Under the pieces are notes generated by a model, which saw nothing but the letters and a program-made list of their open reading frames with translations, searched no databases and was not told the origin of the DNA. Source: Mycetocola spongiae (lineage in GTDB: Bacteria > Actinomycetota > Actinomycetes > Actinomycetales > Microbacteriaceae). From it: a stretch of 64,000 bases of DNA. Location of the stretch: NCBI RefSeq assembly GCF_020424085.1, contig NZ_CP080203.1:2976001-3040000 (forward strand), in the 5' to 3' direction. The position numbers were made by a program, and so were the translations under genes. Position 1 is the first letter of the stretch; each line of letters opens with the position of its first letter. Shown one piece after another: positions 1 through 9,784 of the stretch.

Positions 1-12
1 GCGCCTCGGCGG

Positions 13-534
13 TTAGGCCAGCGGGCGCAACAGGATCGCGCTGTCATAGTTTTTCTCGGGCCAGCGCACGGTATCGGCCCGGGTGAATCCCCAGCGCTCA
101 TAGAGCGCAAGCAGATGGCTGGCCGGCTCGGCGGTATCGAGGCCAATCGAGGTGCATCCCGCGGCGCGGGCTGCCCGCAGGCCGGTCTCCCAGAGGATGC
201 GGGCCAGGCCGGTTCCGCGCGCCCCGGGATCCACGGCAAGCTGGTTCAGCCAGGCTCGCCCCGGTACCCGTGCGGCGGGGGTGAGCGCCCGGATACCCGT
301 GCCGGGAGGGATCGTCAGGGTGAGTGTTCCCAGCGGGGGAGCCGAGCGGTGCGGCCCGGGCGCCTCGGCGACCCAGCTGAGCCCACCCGCGCAGCGCTCC
401 AGGGTGGTGCCCACGTCCTGATCCACCGCGGTGAAATTGAGCCCGCGCGCGCCGAGTTCGGCATAGGCGAGGTGCAGCATCCGGGTGAGCCCGGGGGCAT
501 CCGCGGGGTGGAACGGGCGTATCTGCGGCGGCAT
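13..534 (-). CDS. GNAT family N-acetyltransferase
   Basis: 173-aa protein with a single GNAT fold that would transfer an acetyl group from acetyl-CoA to an unknown amine. The acetyl-CoA loop is visible as QLAVDPGARGTGLARIL around residues 93-109, followed by LYERWGF near the C-terminus, typical of the family's last strands. The start is the ATG at 534: a TAGGGT hexamer (546-541) lies exactly 6 nt upstream with GGGGGC between, and there is no Shine-Dalgarno sequence, so the mRNA is probably leaderless. It stands alone, read toward the window edge. The substrate cannot be inferred from sequence. Confidence 0.85.
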   Translation of the reverse strand: MPPQIRPFHPADAPGLTRMLHLAYAELGARGLNFTAVDQDVGTTLERCAGGLSWVAEAPGPHRSAPPLGTLTLTIPPGTGIRALTPAARVPGRAWLNQLAVDPGARGTGLARILWETGLRAARAAGCTSIGLDTAEPASHLLALYERWGFTRADTVRWPEKNYDSAILLRPLA

Positions 535-583
535 GCCCCCACCCTAGCGGTGCCGGGCGGGGCCGCCGCCGCAAATACTGTGA

Positions 584-1732
584 TTATCCGCGCGTGATGG
601 AGGCAGTGCGGCGCGCGCGCCGCGCGGCGAGGGTGAGCGCAATTGCGGAGGCGATCACGGCGAGGAGCGATCCCAGAAGCACCGCGAGGATACCCTGATC
701 CTTCAGCGGGCCGTCACCCGTAAACGCGAGTTCGGTCATCAGCAGCGATACGGTGAATCCGATGCCGCCCAGCAGCGCCACCAGGACGATCTCGCCCGGG
801 CGCATGCCCGAGCCGCCGCCGCGCATCACGGCGCTGCCCAGCAGGCCACCCGCGGTGATGCCCAGCAGCTTGCCCACCGGGAGGGCGATCAGGATGGCCC
901 AGAACGGGGCGGAGAGTTCGGATACCGGCAGCTGCGGGATCATCACGAGCGTGGCGGAGAAGGCAAAGAGCGGCAGGACCAGCCCATTGGAGAACGGTTC
1001 CAGGCGGTGGGTCAGGCGCTGCGCGGGCAGCGCGGGCATCACCAGGCCCAGCAGGACACCGGCAATGGTGGCATGCACGCCGGACTGATAGACCAGCCCC
1101 CAGGTGAGCACGGCCAGCAGGATCAGCGCGCCGCCCAGGATGGGCCCGCCGCGGCGGGCGAAGATCCGCGAGAGGATCGCAAATGCGAGCAGCGAGAGCG
1201 CCGCAAAACCGAGCGCCAGCAGATCGGGATCGGCCGTGAAAAACACCGCGATGATGAGGATAGCCACGAGGTCATCCAGCACTGCCAGCGCGAGGAGGAA
1301 TACCCGAATTCGGCTCGGCAGGCCGCGGCCAAACATCGCCAGGACCCCCACCGCAAACGCGATATCGGTCGCGGTGGGGATGGGCCAGCCGCCGGTTTCC
1401 CCGCTCGAGGAGGTCAGCAGCAGATAGAGTCCCGCGGGAATAATCACGCCCCCGAGGGCGGCGATGGCCGGGTGCAGTGCGCGGCGCACGCTATTAAGCT
1501 CACCCGTGGTCATCTCCTGCTTAAGCTCCACCGCGACGATAAAGAAAAACACGGCCAGCAGCCCATCGCTGATCCAATGGCCCACGCTGAGATCAAAGCC
1601 GGCCACGCCCAGGTGGGTGCCCTGGAGCCCGATCAGCCAGGGCCCGAGGGCGGTATTGGCCAGGAGGAGGCCCAGCACGGCGGCGCCAAGCAGGAGGGAG
1701 GCGCTAAAGCGCTCCGAACGTAGTCTGTTCAT
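584..1732 (-). CDS. nhaA: Na+/H+ antiporter NhaA
   Basis: 382-aa inner-membrane antiporter that exchanges cytoplasmic Na+ (or Li+) for protons. Twelve hydrophobic segments can be traced. The ion-binding aspartates are present: the adjacent pair in AVLDDLVAI (residues 153-154) and the Asp in TATDIAFA (residue 123), which correspond to the D163/D164 and D133 positions of E. coli NhaA. Length matches the family (about 380-390 aa). The ATG at 1732 is the first plausible start. The leader upstream (1733-1860) holds two inverted repeats, listed separately. Confidence 0.95.
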   Translation of the reverse strand: MNRLRSERFSASLLLGAAVLGLLLANTALGPWLIGLQGTHLGVAGFDLSVGHWISDGLLAVFFFIVAVELKQEMTTGELNSVRRALHPAIAALGGVIIPAGLYLLLTSSSGETGGWPIPTATDIAFAVGVLAMFGRGLPSRIRVFLLALAVLDDLVAILIIAVFFTADPDLLALGFAALSLLAFAILSRIFARRGGPILGGALILLAVLTWGLVYQSGVHATIAGVLLGLVMPALPAQRLTHRLEPFSNGLVLPLFAFSATLVMIPQLPVSELSAPFWAILIALPVGKLLGITAGGLLGSAVMRGGGSGMRPGEIVLVALLGGIGFTVSLLMTELAFTGDGPLKDQGILAVLLGSLLAVIASAIALTLAARRARRTASITRG

Positions 1733-1750
1733 CAGGATTCCGATCGTAGA

Positions 1751-1803
1751 GGAAACACGTTCATGCGCGTTTCCTACTCATCCGTAACTTCGAATGCGAA
1801 GTT
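1751..1803 (-). promoter_or_regulatory. Two inverted repeats in the nhaA upstream region
   Basis: GGAAAC (1751-1756) pairs with GTTTCC (1769-1774) and the pairing extends inward with one mismatch. A second perfect repeat has arms AACTTCG (1786-1792) and CGAAGTT (1797-1803) separated by AATG. Both sit 20-70 nt before the nhaA start, between it and the opposite aldehyde dehydrogenase gene. They could be mRNA hairpins in an nhaA leader or an operator. No known riboswitch class is recognised. Confidence 0.4.
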
Positions 1804-1916
1804 CACGTGCCGACCAGACTTCCCGGCTCACCGAACATCATCTTATCCTTCCCAGGCGTAACGCATAGGGTGGATCGCGGGCGACGCCCGTGTTGCTCGG
1901 CTCAAGGAGGCACAGC

Positions 1917-3344
1917 ATGATCGTTTCACAGCAGGACTTTTCCGCGCTGGATGCGGAAAATCTGGTTCGGGACCGCCGCGCGTTTTTCCGTACCGGGGCC
2001 ACCCACTCCTATCGCTGGCGGGTTGCCCAGCTCCGGGCCCTGCGCGCGATGCTGATCACGCACGGGCATGAGTTTGAACACACGCTCCTCGCCGATGTGG
2101 GCAAGGGCGCCACCGAGGCCCAGCTCACCGAGATTTCCTTTACCGTGGGCGAGATTGATCACACGCTGCGCCACCTGCGCCGCTGGCTGCGGCCGCGCCG
2201 CGTGGCCGCCCCGGTCTCGCTCGCGCCCGCCCGCGCCCGGATCATCCGCGAACCGCTGGGTGTGGCGCTGATCATCGGGCCGTGGAATTATCCGTTGCAG
2301 CTGCTCCTGGTGCCGCTGCTGGGCGCGCTGGCCGCGGGTAATACCGCCGTGGTGAAGCCCAGCGAGATGGCCCCGGCCACCTCGGCGCTGCTGGCGCGGC
2401 TGGTCCCGCGTTTTCTGGACGCGCGCGCGGTATCGATCGTGGAGGGCGCGGTTCCCGAGACCACGGCGCTGCTCGCGCAGCGCTTTGACCACATTTTTTA
2501 TACGGGAAATGCCGTGGTGGGGCGGATCGTGGCGCGGGCCGCCGCCGAATACCTCACCCCCACCACGCTGGAACTCGGCGGCAAATCCCCGGTTTTCATC
2601 GATGAGTCGGCCAATCTGCGCGACGTGGCGCGCCGCCTGATCTGGGGCAAGATGACCAATGCGGGGCAAACCTGTGTGGCCCCCGATTATGTGCTGGCCA
2701 GCCCCAAGACCGCGGCGCTGCTGCTGCCCGAGCTGGGGGCGGCGATCACCGAGATGTATGGGCTGGACCCCGCGGCCTCGCCCGATTATGGCCGCATCGT
2801 GAACCGGCACCACTTCGACCGGCTCGGCGCGCTGCTGAGCGGGCAGAGCCCCCAGATCGGCGGGGAGTCCTCCGCCGAATCCCTGTATGTTGCGCCCACC
2901 GTGATCAACGGTGCCGATCCGGAGAGCGCCGTGATGGCCGAGGAGATCTTCGGCCCGATCCTCCCGATCGTGCACGTGGCGGGCGCGGAGGAGGCCATCG
3001 AGTTTATAAACGCGCGGGAGAAGCCGCTGGCGCTCTATCTGTTCTCGGAGAGTGCGCGGGTGCGCCGCCACTTCCTGCGCCGCACCTCCTCGGGTGGCGT
3101 GGGTGTGGGCATCCCGATTGCGCACCTCACGGTGCCCGGCCTGCCCTTTGGGGGAGTGGGCCAGAGCGGCCACGGCGCGTATCACGGTGAGGCCTCGATC
3201 ACCACGTTTAGCCACGAAAAATCGGTGCTGATCAAGGGCACCCGGCCCGATACGCTGCGCCTGATCTATCCTCCCTATACCCTCGAGCGCAAGCGGCTCA
3301 TCGCCGCGGTCATGCTGCGCGGGCGCCGGGGCGACACCCTATGA
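1917..3344 (+). CDS. Aldehyde dehydrogenase, short class-3-like
   Basis: 475-aa NAD(P)-dependent aldehyde dehydrogenase. The general-base Glu lies in TLELGGKSP (residue 219) and the catalytic Cys in NAGQTCVAP (residue 253); the cofactor-fold segment IIGPWNYP is also clear. The short length and absence of an N-terminal extension resemble class-3 ALDHs, which oxidise fatty or aromatic aldehydes. The start is set at ATG 1917 because AAGGAGG (1904-1910) lies 6 nt upstream; the GTG at 1890 is an in-frame extension without a ribosome site. Its stop overlaps the mazG start (ATGA), so the two are co-translated. The substrate is unknown. Confidence 0.93.
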   Translation: MIVSQQDFSALDAENLVRDRRAFFRTGATHSYRWRVAQLRALRAMLITHGHEFEHTLLADVGKGATEAQLTEISFTVGEIDHTLRHLRRWLRPRRVAAPVSLAPARARIIREPLGVALIIGPWNYPLQLLLVPLLGALAAGNTAVVKPSEMAPATSALLARLVPRFLDARAVSIVEGAVPETTALLAQRFDHIFYTGNAVVGRIVARAAAEYLTPTTLELGGKSPVFIDESANLRDVARRLIWGKMTNAGQTCVAPDYVLASPKTAALLLPELGAAITEMYGLDPAASPDYGRIVNRHHFDRLGALLSGQSPQIGGESSAESLYVAPTVINGADPESAVMAEEIFGPILPIVHVAGAEEAIEFINAREKPLALYLFSESARVRRHFLRRTSSGGVGVGIPIAHLTVPGLPFGGVGQSGHGAYHGEASITTFSHEKSVLIKGTRPDTLRLIYPPYTLERKRLIAAVMLRGRRGDTL

Positions 3345-4015
3345 CGGACGATCCCCGCGCCGCCGCCGAGCTTCCCGCGATGGGGGAGCTCGCGGCGGCG
3401 ATGCACGAGGTCCGCGGGGACTGCGTCTGGTCGGCCTCGATGACCCACGAATCGCTGCTGCGCTATCTGCTGGAGGAATCACACGAGTTTCTGGAGGCGG
3501 TGCAGGCGGGGGATTCCGCGGGCATCCGCGAGGAACTCGGCGATCTGCTGCTGCAGGTGGTTTTTCATGCCGAAATCGCGGAGGGATTTGACCTCAACGA
3601 CGTGGCCGCCGCCACCCGGGACAAGATGATCCGCCGCCACCCGCACGTATTTGGGTCGGAGAGCGCGGGCACCGTGGCCGAGGTGGAGAGCGTCTGGGGT
3701 GCCGCGAAGGCCCGCGAAAAGGCCGACCGTGCGGGGCTACTCGCGGGCATCGCGCCGACGCTGCCGGGCCTGGCCCGCGCCCAAAAGGTGGCCTCCCGGC
3801 TCGCGCGCTCGCCGCTCGGGGAGGGCGTGGACGCGCCCGCGCTCCCGGATACAGCGCTTCCGGAGTTCGCGGATGAGGCGGAGCTGGGGGAGCTGCTCTA
3901 TGCGATTGCGCGGCGCTCCGAGCGGTTGGGCCTGGACGCCGAGTCGGCACTTCAGGGCGCCGTGGGAGACCTCGCGCGGAAGATTGCCGCGGCGGAGGCG
4001 GTAGCGCGGGACTAG
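3341..4015 (+). CDS. mazG: MazG nucleoside triphosphate pyrophosphohydrolase
   Basis: 224-aa MazG-type hydrolase that converts NTPs or dNTPs to monophosphates and is thought to clear non-canonical nucleotides. The N-terminal half carries the Mg-binding helices: EESHEFLEAV (EExxE type) and EELGDLLLQVVFHAEIA (ExxD type). The C-terminal half (after about residue 120) is a weaker second copy, with a diverged ELGELLYAIARRSE helix. The ATG overlaps the aldehyde dehydrogenase stop by 4 nt. mazG lies close upstream of eno in many actinobacteria; here hisS stands between them. Confidence 0.93.
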   Translation: MTDDPRAAAELPAMGELAAAMHEVRGDCVWSASMTHESLLRYLLEESHEFLEAVQAGDSAGIREELGDLLLQVVFHAEIAEGFDLNDVAAATRDKMIRRHPHVFGSESAGTVAEVESVWGAAKAREKADRAGLLAGIAPTLPGLARAQKVASRLARSPLGEGVDAPALPDTALPEFADEAELGELLYAIARRSERLGLDAESALQGAVGDLARKIAAAEAVARD

Positions 4016-4053
4016 CCGCGCCCGCCCGGTCGGCGCCGCGGGCACCCCTGTGC

Positions 4054-4069
4054 CAGAATTGGGGCTATG
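4054..4069 (+). promoter_or_regulatory. Probable leaderless promoter of hisS
   Basis: CAGAAT (4054-4059) is followed by TGGGGCT and then the hisS ATG at 4067. There is no Shine-Dalgarno sequence. The spacing puts the transcription start at or next to the A of the ATG, as in the other genes of this window with the same arrangement. Confidence 0.5.
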
Positions 4070-5362
4070 GCTTCCGTAACTGCGCCGCGCGGCATGCGCG
4101 ATTTCCTCCCCGCCGATAAGGCCCGCCGCGAACACGCCCTCGGCGTCCTGCGCTCGGTATATCGCCGTTTTGGTTTTGACGAGATCGAGACCCCGGTGCT
4201 GGAAAACTTCGACCGCCTGCACTCCGGGCTCGGCGGCGATAACGAGAAGCTCGCCTATAACATCCTGCGCCGCGGGCTCGACGCCGACGCGCTGACCGCC
4301 GCGGCCGCCTCCGGCGACCTCTCGGCCCTGACCGATCTGGGCCTGCGATTTGATCTCACGGTGCCGCTCGCGCGGTTCTATGCCAGCCACCGCGCCGAGC
4401 TGCCCGGCGTTTTCCGCTCGATCCAGATCGCCCCGGTCTGGCGGGCCGAGCGCCCACAGAAGGGCCGTTTCCGTCAGTTTGTGCAGGCCGATATCGATAT
4501 CATCGGCGAGCCCGGCATCCTCGCCGAGATCGAGCTGATCGCGGCCACCACGCGCGTGCTTGCCGAGCTGGGCGTGAGCGGCACCCGCGTGCGCATTAAC
4601 GACCGCCGCCTGCTGATCGGCATGCTCGCGGGCTTTGGCTTTGCCGAGTCCGAATATGAGTCCGTGCTGATCACGATCGATAAGCTTGATAAGGTCGCCG
4701 CCGCCGGAGTGATCGCCGAGCTGCGCGAGCGCGGGGCCACCGCCGCCGCCGTGGATGCCCTCGATCAGTACCTGGGCTCCGAGCGCCCCGCGGCCGAGGG
4801 ATTCACGGTCGCCTCGATTGCCGCGAGCCTCCCCGCCGGGGCCGATCCCGCGGTGATCGCGGAACTCGCCGAGATCGGTGCCGCCGTGGATGCCGCGCGC
4901 GAGGATCCCTCCGCGCCCTCCAGCCTGCTCTTTGACCCGTTCCTCGTGCGCGGCATGGGCTATTACACCGGGCCGATCTTCGAGATTGAACACCCCGAGC
5001 TGGGCTATTCCCTGGGGGGCGGCGGCCGCTATGACGGCATGATCGGCCGCTTCCTCGGCCAGGATGTTCCGGCCGCCGGTTTCTCGATTGGCTTCGAGCG
5101 GATCGTGGATCTGATCGCGCTGGACCCGGCCGATGCCGAGAACTCCGTGGTCCTGGTCTATGACAAGAATGTGGCCCCCGGGCACCTGCTTGCGCTGAAA
5201 AACGAGCTCGCGGCTCGCGGGCTGCGGGTACGCCTGGACAAACGTGCAAAGAACTTCACCGCCCTGCTTGCCCGCGCGGCCGACGCGGGCTATGGATCCT
5301 TCGCCACCGTGACTTCCGAGACCGCTTCCGCCGCGGATCTGGACATAAAACCGCTCGCCTAG
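4067..5362 (+). CDS. hisS: Histidyl-tRNA synthetase
   Basis: 431-aa class II aminoacyl-tRNA synthetase that charges tRNA-His. It opens with APRGMRDFLP, typical of HisRS. Motif 2 is recognisable around FRSIQIAPVWRAERPQKGR, and the histidine-binding signatures LVRGMGYYTGPIFE and GGGGRYDGMIGRF are intact. The C-terminal anticodon-binding domain follows (roughly residues 340-431). Length agrees with bacterial HisRS (about 420-430 aa). It is separated from mazG by 51 nt and probably has its own leaderless promoter. Confidence 0.96.
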   Translation: MASVTAPRGMRDFLPADKARREHALGVLRSVYRRFGFDEIETPVLENFDRLHSGLGGDNEKLAYNILRRGLDADALTAAAASGDLSALTDLGLRFDLTVPLARFYASHRAELPGVFRSIQIAPVWRAERPQKGRFRQFVQADIDIIGEPGILAEIELIAATTRVLAELGVSGTRVRINDRRLLIGMLAGFGFAESEYESVLITIDKLDKVAAAGVIAELRERGATAAAVDALDQYLGSERPAAEGFTVASIAASLPAGADPAVIAELAEIGAAVDAAREDPSAPSSLLFDPFLVRGMGYYTGPIFEIEHPELGYSLGGGGRYDGMIGRFLGQDVPAAGFSIGFERIVDLIALDPADAENSVVLVYDKNVAPGHLLALKNELAARGLRVRLDKRAKNFTALLARAADAGYGSFATVTSETASAADLDIKPLA

Positions 5363-5391
5363 CGCGCACCCCCGGATACACTGGGACCTAA

Positions 5392-6696
<1,305 letters not shown>

Positions 6697-6716
6697 GCTT
6701 AAGCCAGACGTGAATC

Positions 6717-6770
6717 GCCCCCGGGTGGTGGCCGCAGAAATTGCGTGCCGTCTCCCGGGGGCGCTTTTTT
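6717..6770 (+). terminator. Intrinsic terminator after eno
   Basis: GCCCCCGGG (6717-6725) pairs with CCCGGGGGC (6754-6762). The 28-nt interior can itself fold through complementary GGCCGCA and TGCGTGCC segments. A run of six T follows (6765-6770). It separates eno from the ftsB gene. Confidence 0.85.
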
Positions 6771-6796
6771 GATCCGCTAGATAAAGGAGCGCCCGC

Positions 6797-7246
6797 ATGA
6801 CGAGCACCACCGAGAGCACCGCAGCCCGCGCCGGCTGGGTGCGCCGCCTGCGGTTTTCCGGGTTCTCGGCGATCATGCTCGGCGTGATCATCGTGGGTGT
6901 GCTGATCGTGGCCCCGAACCTCAAAATGTATGTGGAGCAGCGCCAGCAGATCGCGGCGCTGGAAAAGCTTGTGGCCGAGGATAAAACCGTGGTGAAGGAC
7001 CTCACCGCGGAGCGGCAGCGCTGGAACGATAAAACCTATATTGAAACCCAGGCCCGGGATCGCCTGTATTATGTGAATCCCGGAGAGATCACGTTTATTG
7101 TAAAAAACGATCTTGACCCGGGGCGGCTTGGCGGCTCCCAACCGCCCATCAGCGAAGAGGTTCAGGCCACCAGTTCCGATTGGTCCCGCGGCCTCCTGGG
7201 GTCCTTCCTGGAGGCGGGGCTCGGAGAAAACGCCCCCACCCCCTAA
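6797..7246 (+). CDS. ftsB: FtsB/DivIC-type septum formation initiator
   Basis: 149-aa single-pass membrane protein of the divisome. A short basic cytoplasmic N-terminus is followed by a transmembrane segment (about residues 32-49), a coiled coil with YVEQRQQIAALEKLVAEDK (about 50-85) and the family's terminal motif ETQARDRLYYVNPGEI. FtsB partners FtsL/FtsQ in activating septal peptidoglycan synthesis. Start ATG 6797 has AAGGAG 7 nt upstream. It sits between eno and a DUF501 gene, the usual actinobacterial order. Confidence 0.92.
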   Translation: MTSTTESTAARAGWVRRLRFSGFSAIMLGVIIVGVLIVAPNLKMYVEQRQQIAALEKLVAEDKTVVKDLTAERQRWNDKTYIETQARDRLYYVNPGEITFIVKNDLDPGRLGGSQPPISEEVQATSSDWSRGLLGSFLEAGLGENAPTP

Positions 7247-7277
7247 CTCACCCGTAGAACAAAGCGAGATTTCTGTC

Positions 7278-7799
7278 ATGACCACCCCGCCCTTTGACCC
7301 GGTAACCGAACGCGATATCGCGATTGTCAGCGCGCAGCTGGGCCGCCCGGCCCGCGATGTGGTGGGAATCTCCGCGCGCTGCGTTTGCGGTGCACCCACC
7401 GTGGTCTCCACCGCCCCGCGCCTGGCCGATGGCACGCCGTTCCCCACGTTTTATTACCTGTGCCACCCGGCGGCCACCGCGTCGATCTCGCAGCTTGAGG
7501 CCGAGCATGTCATGAACGAATTTAACGACCTCCTGGCCGAGGATGAGGAGCTGCGCGCGCAGTATGGCCGCGCGCATGAGGCGTTCCTCGCCGACCGCCT
7601 GCAGATCGCCGACGTGGAGGAGGTTGCGGGAATCTCCGCCGGCGGAATGCCCGTGCGCGTGAAGTGCCTGCACGCCCTCGCCGGTCACGCCCTCGCCGCG
7701 GGCCCCGGAGTCAACCCGATTGGTGACCTCGCGCTGGAGCGCGCTACCTGGTCTCCCGAGGTCTGCCAGTGCCCCGATTATGGGGTGGACCCGGCCTAA
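7278..7799 (+). CDS. DUF501 domain protein
   Basis: 173-aa protein of the DUF501 family, an actinobacterial family of unknown biochemical role found downstream of eno-ftsB. It has several conserved cysteines and histidines (ISARCVCGAPTV, YYLCHPAAT, VKCLHALAGH, VCQCPDYG) that could bind a metal; this is an inference. The start is ATG 7278; the longer frame that begins at 7113 would overlap ftsB by 134 nt and gives unlike sequence. The 31-nt gap to ftsB suggests co-transcription. Confidence 0.88.
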   Translation: MTTPPFDPVTERDIAIVSAQLGRPARDVVGISARCVCGAPTVVSTAPRLADGTPFPTFYYLCHPAATASISQLEAEHVMNEFNDLLAEDEELRAQYGRAHEAFLADRLQIADVEEVAGISAGGMPVRVKCLHALAGHALAAGPGVNPIGDLALERATWSPEVCQCPDYGVDPA

Positions 7800-8002
7800 G
7801 CCCCGGGTTTCCGGCCCCTCCGGGCTCACAGGGTTTATCCAGCTGCACATCCTGCCGAATCTGACTTGCGGTCTGACCCCGGGTCGCGGCAGTGATATCG
7901 TTATTATGCTCGGCGCCAGCGATGATGCCGGCACGAGATGCGGATGGCAGCGAGGGAACCCCGTATTTTGACCTACACACCTCTATCAGGAGAATTGTCA
8001 CA

Positions 8003-9502
8003 GTGCCTAAAATATTGATCGTCGGTGGCGGCTATGCGGGTTTTTATACCGCTTGGAAGCTGGAAAAGCACCTTCGCAACGGTGAGGCCGAGGTCACGAT
8101 GGTTGACCCGCTGCCGTATATGACCTATCAGCCCTTCCTTCCCGAGGTGGCCGCGGGCTCGATCGAGCCGCGTCACGCGGTGGTCGCCCACCGTCGCCAC
8201 CTGAAGAAGACCAATGTGGTCACCGCCAAGGTCACCTATATCAACCACGCCGAGAAGAAGGCCACGATTCAGCCGCCGCTCGGCGAGGCCTATGACTTCG
8301 AGTATGACCAGATTGTCATCACCGCCGGTGCCGTCTCGCGTACCTTCCCGATTCCGGGTGTCGCCGATGAGGCCCTGGGTCTGAAGACCATCGAGGAGGC
8401 CGTCGCGATCCGCGACCGCATGCTCACCAATTTTGATCGTGCCGCCCAGCTGCCCGCCGGTGCCCTGCGCGATCGCCTGCTCACCGTGACCGTGGTGGGT
8501 GGAGGATTTGCCGGTATTGAGGTCTTCGCCGAGCTGCGTAGCTTCGCCTCCGCGCTGATCAAGTTCTACCCGCAGCTCACGTTTGACGATATCCACTTCA
8601 ACCTGGTTGAGGCCGCCCCGCGCATCATGCCCGAGGTTTCGCTGGAGACCAGCCACTGGGTGCTGAAGAACCTCGCCGAGCGTGGCGCCAAGGTATACCT
8701 GGAGACCCAGTTCTCGTCCTGCGTGGACGGCAATGTGGAGCTCTCGGACGGCACCAAGTTTGAGTCGGACCTGATCATCTGGACCGCCGGTGTTATGGCG
8801 ACCCCGCAGATCGTCCGCAATACCGATCTTCCCGTCGAGGGCCGTGGCCGCCTGGTCACCCGCGCCGACCTGCGTATCGGTACCGAGGACGAGATCTTCG
8901 AGGGTGCCTGGGGTGCCGGTGACGTCACCGCCGTTCCCGATCTCTCGGGTGGCGGAGTGGGCGGCATGTGCGTTCCCAACGCGCAGCACGCCGTGCGTCA
9001 GGGCCGCCTGCTGGCCAAGAACGTCGTGGCGGTCCTGCGCGGCGAGCAGCCCAAGCAGTACCTGCACAAGAACATGGGTGCGGTTGCCGGCCTCGGTATC
9101 GGCATCGGAGTCTTCCAGTCGGGCAAGTTCTCGATGAAGGGCTTCCTCGCCTGGGTCGCGCACCGCGGCTACCACGGTCTGGCCATGCCGACCTGGGAGC
9201 GCAAGTGGCGCGTCATCTGGGGCTGGTGGCACAACGTATGGCTCGGCCGCGACATCGTGGGCCTGAGCGCCACGCTGACGCCGCGTCGCGCATTTGAGGA
9301 GTTTGCCTCGCGTCCCAAGCCCGCCGAGGCACCGGCCCCCGAGGCCGCCGCCCCCAAGGCGGAGCCCAAGGCCAAGGCCGCACCGGCCAAGAAGGCCGCC
9401 GCCAAGGACGAGGCAGCCCCCGCCGCCGAGGTTAAGGCCCCCGCGGCCAAGAAGCCCGCGGCGAAGAAGGCTCCGGCCAAGAAGGCCGAGGAGACCAAGT
9501 AG
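8003..9502 (+). CDS. ndh: Type II NADH dehydrogenase with a Lys/Ala/Pro-rich tail
   Basis: 499-aa non-proton-pumping NADH:menaquinone oxidoreductase bound to the inner face of the membrane. FAD binding is marked by ILIVGGGYAGFYTAWKLE at the N-terminus, NADH binding by VTVVGGGFAGIEVFAEL, and the second FAD site by WGAGDVTAVPD. The catalytic body ends near residue 435. The last roughly 65 residues are almost only Ala, Lys, Pro and Glu, with repeats of PAKKA type. Start GTG 8003 is chosen because AGGAG (7988-7992) lies 10 nt upstream; the 37-codon extension is unlike the family. A terminator follows. Confidence 0.95.
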   Translation: MPKILIVGGGYAGFYTAWKLEKHLRNGEAEVTMVDPLPYMTYQPFLPEVAAGSIEPRHAVVAHRRHLKKTNVVTAKVTYINHAEKKATIQPPLGEAYDFEYDQIVITAGAVSRTFPIPGVADEALGLKTIEEAVAIRDRMLTNFDRAAQLPAGALRDRLLTVTVVGGGFAGIEVFAELRSFASALIKFYPQLTFDDIHFNLVEAAPRIMPEVSLETSHWVLKNLAERGAKVYLETQFSSCVDGNVELSDGTKFESDLIIWTAGVMATPQIVRNTDLPVEGRGRLVTRADLRIGTEDEIFEGAWGAGDVTAVPDLSGGGVGGMCVPNAQHAVRQGRLLAKNVVAVLRGEQPKQYLHKNMGAVAGLGIGIGVFQSGKFSMKGFLAWVAHRGYHGLAMPTWERKWRVIWGWWHNVWLGRDIVGLSATLTPRRAFEEFASRPKPAEAPAPEAAAPKAEPKAKAAPAKKAAAKDEAAPAAEVKAPAAKKPAAKKAPAKKAEETK

Positions 9503-9519
9503 TTTTTGGTCTGCTCCGA

Positions 9520-9563
9520 GGCGGCGATATTTTCCACCGGTGGTGGGGAGTATCGCCGCCTTT
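9520..9563 (+). terminator. Intrinsic terminator after ndh
   Basis: GGCGGCGATA (9520-9529) pairs perfectly with TATCGCCGCC (9551-9560). The loop holds a second small hairpin (CCACCGGTGG), and TTT follows the stem. It ends the ndh transcript before the tRNA gene. Confidence 0.8.
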
Positions 9564-9657
9564 GCCGTGCGGCGCGCGCGAGCGGGCCGACCCCGATCCC
9601 CACGCGGCGGGGATCGCGCGGCCCATCCCGTAGACTAAATTCGGCGCTCACGCGCTT

Positions 9658-9730
9658 GCCCCCATAGTCCAATGGCAGAGACAGGCGACTTAAAATCGCT
9701 CCAGTGTGGGTTCGAGTCCCACTGGGGGTA
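9658..9730 (+). tRNA. tRNA, anticodon UAA (predicted Leu), short variable arm
   Basis: A 73-nt cloverleaf can be folded. The acceptor is GCCCCCA with TGGGGGT and discriminator A. The D arm is GTCC...GAC, and the anticodon stem GGCGA/TCGCT carries loop CTTAAAA, so the anticodon is UAA. The variable region is 5 nt (CCAGT). The T arm is GTGGG-TTCGAGT-CCCAC. CC but not the full CCA is encoded. UAA reads the Leu codon UUA, but bacterial tRNA-Leu normally has a long variable arm, which is missing here. From memory, the acceptor stem with G1-U72 and A73 resembles actinobacterial tRNA-Glu. The gene is certain; the amino acid is less so. Confidence 0.85.
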
Positions 9731-9784
9731 CCGTCAGGGCCCAGGATCATCACGATCCTGGGCCCTTTTGACCCTCCGCCGTGC

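Noticed and set aside
1733-1860. Known Li+ or Na+ riboswitch before nhaA
   Set aside because: The hairpins present do not reproduce a conserved riboswitch core that I can identify, so only the inverted repeats are reported.
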